DNA of 10,587 nucleotides from a bacterium (GTDB taxonomy: Bacteria > Patescibacteriota > Microgenomatia > Levybacterales > UBA12049), in NCBI GenBank assembly GCA_021784535.1, contig JAJYHW010000067.1:1-10587 (forward strand). Reading direction: 5' to 3'. The notes beneath the pieces are model-generated. The model saw only the letters and a program-made list of their open reading frames with translations, ran no database searches and had not been told where the DNA came from. This document shows positions 1 to 4,185 of this stretch, in pieces (the stretch's first letter is position 1; each line of letters starts with the position of its first letter). The position numbers and the translations under genes are program-made.

Positions 1-763
1 CATATAGCAAAGGTAAATAATTTTGTCTTAATCTAAATTTTGTACCATGATTATGACCTGTTCGAGCGTCAAAATCTATCAACATTACGCCTTTCTCTAT
101 AGCTTCTAGCAAGCCTGAAAAGCGGAATTTTCGCAACATTTGCACCTTATTATACCAGTAGTATTCTTCTCCATTTTCGATTTTTACTTCTGCTTGAACA
201 TAGAAACAGTTAAGTAATTTTGTACCTGCTTTATGTTCTAAATCATCAAAACCCCAATAGGGTTGCGGGTTAAGCTCTCCTAAACCAACTCTTTTTTTAA
301 CATCAGCAAGCCATTCTTTATGCTTTTCTGTCACTTTAGTTGCATCAAAAGAGATTAAGATTTTTTTTGCTTCTCTGTCAATTTTGACTATAAAACCTCT
401 ATCACTATGAGTAAGTCCGTGTATCGTTTGCCTAAAACTCATTTCGTTTGTATCATATTTACCACCTGCCATTTGATGAGACCAGCCATATAAAGGTAGT
501 AATATTTTAGGAACAAACCCAACGGCACGAGGTGAGGGCTCAATATGAAATAAAGTCGTTAAAGAGGTTGTATTTGCTCGCTGTGTTTTTAATTCCCATT
601 CAGAAGCATTAGGTATAGGTAAATTGTTTTCTGCAATTTCCAAATAGTTTTCTAAAGTATTGCCAATACCGCCTTGATTTCCAAATCTGCCATTCTTTAC
701 CCAACCTAGCTCTGTAAGTTTCTGTAATTTCTTTATAAGTTCTGCTTTTGTATAAATTTGCAT
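1..763 (-). CDS. MvaI/BcnI-like type II restriction endonuclease, 3' end beyond window
   Basis: I translated this frame by hand: it is open from an ATG at 763 to the window edge, 254 residues with no stop. It resembles the MvaI/BcnI family (MvaI, about 246 residues, cuts CCWGG) along its length, as I recall the MvaI sequence. Matching blocks are GWVKNGRFGNQGGIGNTLE (residues 20-38), ENNLPIPNASEWELKTQ (45-61) with the following TTSLTTLF, YWGFDDLE, EVKIENGEEYYWYNK, and the C-terminal H-N-H-G-T-K-F-R block. The PD-(D/E)XK core is E57-L-K59. Where MvaI has its catalytic Asp50, this protein has Asn52 in an ungapped alignment, so activity is uncertain. The protein should end just beyond the edge. 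Its ATG lies two bases after the methyltransferase TGA and has no clear Shine-Dalgarno, so translation is probably coupled. Exact specificity (CCWGG or CCNGG-like) is inference. The gene is AT-rich, consistent with transfer. Confidence 0.85.
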   Translation of the reverse strand, partial: MQIYTKAELIKKLQKLTELGWVKNGRFGNQGGIGNTLENYLEIAENNLPIPNASEWELKTQRANTTSLTTLFHIEPSPRAVGFVPKILLPLYGWSHQMAGGKYDTNEMSFRQTIHGLTHSDRGFIVKIDREAKKILISFDATKVTEKHKEWLADVKKRVGLGELNPQPYWGFDDLEHKAGTKLLNCFYVQAEVKIENGEEYYWYNKVQMLRKFRFSGLLEAIEKGVMLIDFDARTGHNHGTKFRLRQNYLPLLY

Positions 764-765
764 AA

Positions 766-1557
766 TCAACTTTCAATTAAAGATTGCTGAGAAAATAATG
801 TAGGCATTTCTTTTTTTACAAAATAGCCGTTCTTTATACGTTTTTCAGCCATATCACAATACTCTTGTGAAACATCAATTCCTATATAATATCTTCCTAA
901 ATTTTTAGCAGCAATAGCAGTAGTACCTGAACCCATAAAAGGGTCTAATACAATTTTTGCTGTCGTTGAACTGATAATTCGCTCTATCAATTCAACTGGA
1001 AAAGGAGCAGGATGAGGATTGTTTAAGTCCTGTCCAATATCCCATACATCTCCATAGGCATTTGCTTTCGGAGCCAATTTGAAATTCTTTTTGGCAATTA
1101 AATAAATTACCTCATACGTGGGTAAAAAATATCCTTTGTTAAAGTTAATACCACCATTGCGGTGCCATATAATTATCTGTCTAACAGGAAACCCTGAAAT
1201 AATATCTTGTCTGTCTTGAAGTAGTCCATTTTGCACACGCCATTTATGATTATAGAAAATTGCGCCATCATCTGTTAAGGCTCTCATCATTTGTTCTAAA
1301 CATGCTCTTTGCCATCTTACATAGTCTGCATGAGGCATATTGTCATGATGGTTACTATACCCCTTTTGCAATGCAGCGTTAGCCCATTTGCCTCCTCTAC
1401 CATCTTTCATGCCGTTTCCAGTTGAATTTTTAAGATTATAAGGAGGTGATGTAACTGCTAAATCTATACTTTTGTCAGGAATTTTTTTCATTATCTCGAT
1501 GCAATCCCCACAGATTATTTTATTAATAAAATTATTTGGCCATTCCATACAAGTCAT
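766..1557 (-). CDS. DNA amino-methyltransferase, beta class, probably N4-cytosine
   Basis: This is the modification partner of the MvaI-like nuclease, transferring a methyl group from SAM to a base in the shared site. Motif IV is TSPPYN at residues 36-41 and the SAM-binding motif I is DPFMGSGTT at 205-213, with the variable target-recognition region between. The order IV then I marks the beta class. TSPPY, rather than DPPY, is typical of N4-cytosine enzymes such as M.PvuII; MvaI systems are N4-cytosine types, so the pair fits. At 263 residues it is a compact, complete enzyme. The start is ambiguous. M1 (1557) has no Shine-Dalgarno. M4 (1548) lies 7 nt after a possible -10 AATAAT (1561-1556), with TTGATT (1584-1579) 17 bp upstream, which would give a leaderless 260-residue protein. 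The stop is followed after two bases by the nuclease ATG. Confidence 0.9.
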   Translation of the reverse strand: MTCMEWPNNFINKIICGDCIEIMKKIPDKSIDLAVTSPPYNLKNSTGNGMKDGRGGKWANAALQKGYSNHHDNMPHADYVRWQRACLEQMMRALTDDGAIFYNHKWRVQNGLLQDRQDIISGFPVRQIIIWHRNGGINFNKGYFLPTYEVIYLIAKKNFKLAPKANAYGDVWDIGQDLNNPHPAPFPVELIERIISSTTAKIVLDPFMGSGTTAIAAKNLGRYYIGIDVSQEYCDMAEKRIKNGYFVKKEMPTLFSQQSLIES

Positions 1558-1606
1558 TATTGCTTATTTTTCTTTTGAAATCAACGCGCTTTTTCAACTA
1601 GTAATC

Positions 1607-1616
1607 AGCTTAAGCT
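1607..1616. repeat. 10-bp perfect palindrome upstream of methyltransferase
   Basis: AGCTTAAGCT is a perfect palindrome about 50 bp upstream of the methyltransferase start, in the 195-bp gap after the 67-residue ORF. The same gap holds a 6-bp inverted repeat with a 3-base loop at 1655-1669 (TTGAAA, TTT, TTTCAA). Either could be an operator for autoregulation of the restriction-modification genes, but short palindromes are common in AT-rich DNA. Neither has the GC stem plus T-run of a terminator. Confidence 0.3.
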
Positions 1617-1752
1617 ACAATGGTTTCCTCAATTGCAGTATTGATTGCCTTTTCTTGAAATTTTTTCAATTGTAACAGAAAAAATTACTTTCTTCCCAAT
1701 GGTATTTTTCATAAGGTTGATAATTACTTTGTATTTTTATTACATACTTTTC

Positions 1753-1956
1753 TCATATTTCTTTTATGTCAATACTTTCATTCATTCCACATTCAATTTT
1801 AGCTATCATAAAATGAAACCTTTTTCTATCTTCTTCTTTGTATATATCAGAGATGTCACTTGTATAAAATTCTGCTAAATTTTTAGCTATATGTTTATTT
1901 CTTGATTTTATTATTACAATATAAGACTTTGCTACTACAACTTGAAATTTTTTCAT
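1753..1956 (-). CDS. Hypothetical small protein, 67 residues
   Basis: I do not recognise a named family. The N-terminus (KKFQVVVAKSYIVIIKS) looks like a beta hairpin, followed by an amphipathic helical stretch and an acidic, charged middle (DISDIYKEEDRKR). The C-terminus (IECGMNESIDIKEI) reads like a conserved tail. Composition is that of a soluble protein, not a random frame. It starts 24 nt after the 86-residue gene's stop and is in the same direction as lexA upstream and the methyltransferase downstream. A weak AGGT lies 12 nt before the ATG, too far to be a good ribosome site. It shares the low GC of the restriction-modification module (13 of 60 bases are G/C at 1681-1740) and probably arrived with it. 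An overlapping opposite-strand frame looks like its shadow. Confidence 0.55.
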   Translation of the reverse strand: MKKFQVVVAKSYIVIIKSRNKHIAKNLAEFYTSDISDIYKEEDRKRFHFMIAKIECGMNESIDIKEI

Positions 1957-1980
1957 AAATTTTATTGACCTAAAAATATA

Positions 1981-2241
1981 TTAATCGATGTTTCCATCTG
2001 ATACCTCCTCGAGAATCCAGCTCAACGTGTCTGGATCATGTTTAAGTCTGAATGCTAAGGTATCGGAGCAAACATGAAAAATATGATAGACCGTACGACC
2101 CTCTCGAACCTTGTGATGGTAGCCGACCTTCGTAATGAGATACGAACGACCGTTCCATCGGATTTTATACGGAGCGGTTTGGGCGCCGAGTCTTTTATAT
2201 ATGGTAATGACATCGATTGGTTCATGGATATATAAGTTCAT
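1981..2241 (-). CDS. LexA-operon small protein, 86 residues (DUF6504-like)
   Basis: This is a soluble basic protein whose core, YKIRWNGRSYLITKVGYHH followed by YHIFHV and FRLKHDPDTLSWILEE, has the beta-rich W-x-G-R-x-Y...W-x-L pattern I associate with DUF6504-type small proteins. Those are often encoded beside Y-family (damage-tolerance) polymerases; the family link is inference from pattern, not a search. The start codon abuts the lexA stop with no gap (TAA then ATG), so translation is almost certainly coupled and the protein should be induced with lexA under DNA damage. No polymerase gene follows here; the next genes are a small hypothetical ORF and the restriction-modification pair. The product may act in SOS-linked repair, but its biochemical role is unknown. 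Confidence 0.7.
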   Translation of the reverse strand: MNLYIHEPIDVITIYKRLGAQTAPYKIRWNGRSYLITKVGYHHKVREGRTVYHIFHVCSDTLAFRLKHDPDTLSWILEEVSDGNID

Positions 2242-2820
2242 TTAGTGATACTTTCTGATTACACTGATAACAACTCCTCCGATTTCAAGACTTTCTCTTG
2301 GATGGATGATTGGATACCGTTTATTGGCAGGGACTAATTCTACTCTTCCCGACCGGCGGTAAAAATATTTAACCGTCCATTCATTATCCACAATAGCAGC
2401 AACGATGTCGCCATTGCGGGCCTGCCTGTTTGGATCAACGATAATTTTATCGCCATCGCCGATGAGCGCATCAATCATCGAATCTCCTGATACAGTGAGA
2501 AAATAAATATCACCAGTTGTATCATGGATGTATTGATAGACATCGATACTATCATCCCGCTGCTCAAAAGCCGGCATGGGGTATCCTGCCTTGATAGTCC
2601 CCAGATGCGGAATGTGAATAAGTTTTTTAGGAAGGAGTTTACCCTTATCTCCTTTCTCAATAATGCCTGCCGTAATTAATTGATTTACCAAATATTGCGC
2701 TGACCCTTTTGATGAAAAATGAAATAGATCACAAAACTCCGCATAACTTGGAAGTCGTTTTTCCAAACGGTAAAACTTCCGTAGTTTTACAACTGCCTCT
2801 TGAATATAAATCCTACTCAT
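2242..2820 (-). CDS. lexA: LexA-type SOS repressor with self-cleaving S24 peptidase domain
   Basis: LexA represses DNA-damage genes and cleaves itself when stimulated by RecA-ssDNA. The N-terminus (about 1-65) is a winged helix: EAVVKLRKFYRLEKRLPSYAEF, then the recognition region around SSKGSAQYLVNQL. The C-terminal S24 domain (about 70-192) is complete: the cleavage site is A78-G79 (TIKAGYP), the catalytic Ser is S114 (VSGDSMIDALIGDGD), and the general base is K151 (EWTVKYF). Spacing matches E. coli LexA (A84-G85, S119, K156). At 192 residues it is of normal length. The recognition helix lacks the usual 'P-R/T-x-x-E-I-A' wording, which fits the unusual operator found directly upstream. The start at 2820 is supported by the helix order and by the promoter just upstream; the leader is only about 13 nt. 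The 86-residue gene follows with zero spacing. Confidence 0.93.
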   Translation of the reverse strand: MSRIYIQEAVVKLRKFYRLEKRLPSYAEFCDLFHFSSKGSAQYLVNQLITAGIIEKGDKGKLLPKKLIHIPHLGTIKAGYPMPAFEQRDDSIDVYQYIHDTTGDIYFLTVSGDSMIDALIGDGDKIIVDPNRQARNGDIVAAIVDNEWTVKYFYRRSGRVELVPANKRYPIIHPRESLEIGGVVISVIRKYH

Positions 2821-2822
2821 AC

Positions 2823-2836
2823 CGTACGAACGTATG
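2823..2836. promoter_or_regulatory. LexA-type operator, proximal copy
   Basis: CGTACGAACGTATG is the promoter-proximal copy, one base off the perfect inverted repeat of the distal copy. It spans the predicted transcription start (about 2833) and ends three bases before the lexA ATG. A repressor bound here would block open-complex formation. The centre lies 24 bp from that of the distal copy. Confidence 0.75.
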
Positions 2837-2839
2837 ATA

Positions 2840-2869
2840 AATATACCGTACGAACGTACGGCTTGTCAA
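2840..2869 (-). promoter_or_regulatory. lexA sigma-70-type promoter
   Basis: On the minus strand, a perfect -35 TTGACA (2869-2864) is followed by an 18-bp spacer and a -10 TATATT (2845-2840). The distal LexA box sits entirely within the spacer and the proximal box follows the -10. The predicted start near 2833 leaves a leader of about 13 nt containing only ACGG as a weak ribosome-binding element. Confidence 0.8.
2846..2861. promoter_or_regulatory. LexA-type operator, distal copy
   Basis: CCGTACGAACGTACGG is an inverted repeat of seven bases on each side of a central AA. In the GAAC-N4-GTTC layout of Gram-positive LexA boxes, this is GTAC-N4-GTAC. It fills the spacer between the -35 and -10 of the lexA promoter, the usual place for an autoregulatory operator. 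Confidence 0.78.
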
Positions 2870-2899
2870 GAGATCAAACGATATCAATTTTTTGGAAAA

Positions 2900-2950
2900 G
2901 AAAAATTCAAAAAATAAAAAAGAAGAAATTCCGGTTTTATAGTATCCGGA
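2900..2950 (-). terminator. Weak intrinsic terminator after the YmgE-like gene
   Basis: On the minus strand a 5-bp GC-rich stem (TCCGG at 2950-2946 with CCGGA at 2934-2930, 11-nt loop) is followed by a pyrimidine tract with two runs of six T. It lies 25 bp after the stop of the YmgE-like gene and before the lexA promoter. The stem is short, so termination may be partial. Confidence 0.4.
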
Positions 2951-2974
2951 TTGCTAAGCCTAACTAATATATAT

Positions 2975-3232
2975 CTATATTTTCCTGTGCGTAAAGGCTC
3001 TATATATCCAGAGGAGAAGAATAGAACCAAGAATCGCAACAAAAAAACTGTAGATATTAAAACCGATAATGCCTGATTGGCCAAAAGAATCCATAATAAA
3101 TCCTCCCAGCACAGCTCCGATTATCCCTACAATTATATTACCTGACATCCCCTGTCGCGCGTCTGTACCTATAATCATCGATGCGATCCATCCGACAACG
3201 CCACCGAAAATTATCCAAAGTAAAACATCCAT
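2975..3232 (-). CDS. GlsB/YeaQ/YmgE family stress-response membrane protein
   Basis: The 85-residue product has three hydrophobic glycine-rich helices: VLLWIIFGGVVGWIASMIIG, IIVGIIGAVLGGFIMDSFG, and YSFFVAILGSILLLWIY. The short polar linker with G-T-D-A-R-Q-G between helices 1 and 2 is typical of this family (also called transglycosylase-associated). Members are small inner-membrane proteins induced by stress; their biochemical function is not established. I chose the ATG at 3232 because a strong Shine-Dalgarno (GGAGGTGA, within 3241-3249) lies 8 nt upstream. A GTG four codons earlier overlaps that Shine-Dalgarno and is not the start. It is the only gene in the window with a canonical ribosome site. 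A promoter (TTACGA, 17 bp, TATTAT) and a direct repeat lie upstream. Confidence 0.88.
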   Translation of the reverse strand: MDVLLWIIFGGVVGWIASMIIGTDARQGMSGNIIVGIIGAVLGGFIMDSFGQSGIIGFNIYSFFVAILGSILLLWIYRAFTHRKI

Positions 3233-3255
3233 GTACTTTCTCACCTCCCTTCAAT

Positions 3256-3284
3256 ATAATACATAGTATGCGGTAATTTCGTAA
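3256..3284 (-). promoter_or_regulatory. Promoter of the YmgE-like gene
   Basis: The -10 is TATTAT (3261-3256) and a weak -35 TTACGA (3284-3279) lies 17 bp upstream. The predicted start near 3249 gives a 17-nt leader beginning at the Shine-Dalgarno. The poor -35 overlaps the downstream copy of a direct repeat (3280-3309), which suggests an activator-dependent promoter. Confidence 0.5.
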
Positions 3285-3309
3285 GAAGCATATGAATTAT
3301 CCGTAAGAA
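3280..3309 (-). repeat. Direct repeat TTCTTACG x2, 22 bp apart
   Basis: Read on the minus strand, TTCTTACG occurs at 3309-3302 and again at 3287-3280, exactly 22 bp apart (two helical turns). The downstream copy overlaps the -35 of the YmgE-like promoter. Direct repeats in this position are typical sites for OmpR/PhoB-type response regulators, but no regulator is identified here. Confidence 0.45.
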
Positions 3310-3333
3310 AAAGATGAGAAAAAACAGTGCTAA

Positions 3334-4149
3334 TTATTCTTCTCCCGAACAAACTGTGGTAATTTCTGACATTACGTTTTTCCGATCTTGTACGGAAAGA
3401 TAAAGTATGTCAATGATTGCAGGATTTTCTAAAATTTCCCTACATAGAACGATATGATTTTCAAGAAGGGTCATTTTTTGTGATTGCGAAAGTGTTGTCA
3501 GCATAGTAAGGGGGTGGAGTCGTGAATGTTCTATTAAATCGCGTAATCCCGCACCCTGTGGATAATCCCAGCTAAGAATCCGCATGCCTACGCAGCGGGC
3601 ATATATATTGGCATCAATTGTCGTTTTCGTATTGGTCACAAGCCATGCTTCATCAAGATGATTACGTTCCCTAATATCCTCAAAACGTGCTTGAGTATAT
3701 AAGGCAACATGTATTTCAGAGCGAACACCAGAGCTATTATGGAATTTTGCCTCAATCATCGCTGTGCGACTATCTTTTTCAGCAATGACATCTATTTCAT
3801 GAGAAACACATCTACCGTGAAGGATCTGCCGGACACGCGTTTTATGTCCTTCTGTCTGGAGTAATTTACTAATAAAATCCTCAAATGGATACCCTGTCGG
3901 ACCTAATTGTCTGATTGCTTCCTTAAGAGAATAACGGGTTTTCATATAGGGATGAGGTGCTGTATTTAAAAATTCCAAAATATGTTGATAAATTTCCTGT
4001 GTAGAGATACCATCATAGAGCTTGCTTTTTACATGAGTCAAAACTTCTCCCTGAAGCGAGTGAGGGATGTGAGCACGCAGGATGGAATCTACTACTTTTT
4101 GTTCACTAAAGGGTTCACGGGTATGATCTGCTTTAAAAACATGAATCAT
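3334..4149 (-). CDS. ATP-cone domain fused to a Mrr-like PD-(D/E)XK nuclease domain
   Basis: The 271-residue product begins with an ATP-cone (about 1-90): IHVFKADHTREPFSEQKVVDSILRA, then the helical part ending STQEIYQHILEFL. ATP-cones bind ATP or dATP and are best known from ribonucleotide reductases and NrdR. A helix with PTGYPFEDFISKLLQTEGHKT leads into a restriction-endonuclease-like core: D120 in EIDVIAEKD and E133-A-K135 in MIEAKFH, the D...ExK signature, followed by a strand ending AWLVTNTKT. The C-terminal 80 residues are helical and not assigned. I chose the ATG at 4149 because the ATP-cone begins there; a TTG at 4188 extends the frame inside the upstream gene. A four-codon ORF (4160-4146) overlaps the start as ATGA, and a -10-like TATGAT lies 6 nt before the ATG. 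The role may be nucleotide-sensing DNA cleavage, by inference only. Confidence 0.8.
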   Translation of the reverse strand: MIHVFKADHTREPFSEQKVVDSILRAHIPHSLQGEVLTHVKSKLYDGISTQEIYQHILEFLNTAPHPYMKTRYSLKEAIRQLGPTGYPFEDFISKLLQTEGHKTRVRQILHGRCVSHEIDVIAEKDSRTAMIEAKFHNSSGVRSEIHVALYTQARFEDIRERNHLDEAWLVTNTKTTIDANIYARCVGMRILSWDYPQGAGLRDLIEHSRLHPLTMLTTLSQSQKMTLLENHIVLCREILENPAIIDILYLSVQDRKNVMSEITTVCSGEE

Positions 4150-4155
4150 ACATCT

Positions 4156-4185
4156 ATCATAGCGTTTATTTCCTCTGAAATGCAA
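4156..4185 (-). promoter_or_regulatory. Possible internal leaderless promoter for the ATP-cone nuclease gene
   Basis: TTGCAT (4185-4180), an 18-bp spacer and TATGAT (4161-4156) lie so that transcription would start at the A of the ATG at 4149. The element overlaps the end of the upstream gene. An alternative is ordinary read-through with AGAGGAA in that gene's last codons acting as a distant ribosome site. Confidence 0.4.

Noticed and set aside
1472..1878. Two plus-strand frames opposite the methyltransferase start and the 67-residue ORF
   Set aside because: Both are rich in Phe, Ile and Ser from AT-rich antisense reading, lack ribosome sites and match no family; the minus-strand frames are better proteins.
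1..1980. Apparent lack of CCNGG sites in the R-M region while the rest has several
   Set aside because: At this low GC only about one site would be expected in 2 kb, so absence by eye is not meaningful.
2884..3084. Minus-strand frame overlapping the YmgE-like gene
   Set aside because: It is a frame-shifted shadow of that gene that continues through the probable terminator; the YmgE frame has the family pattern and Shine-Dalgarno.
3241..3244. GTG at 3244 as start of the YmgE-like protein
   Set aside because: It lies within the Shine-Dalgarno GGAGGTGA that serves the ATG at 3232 with 8-nt spacing.
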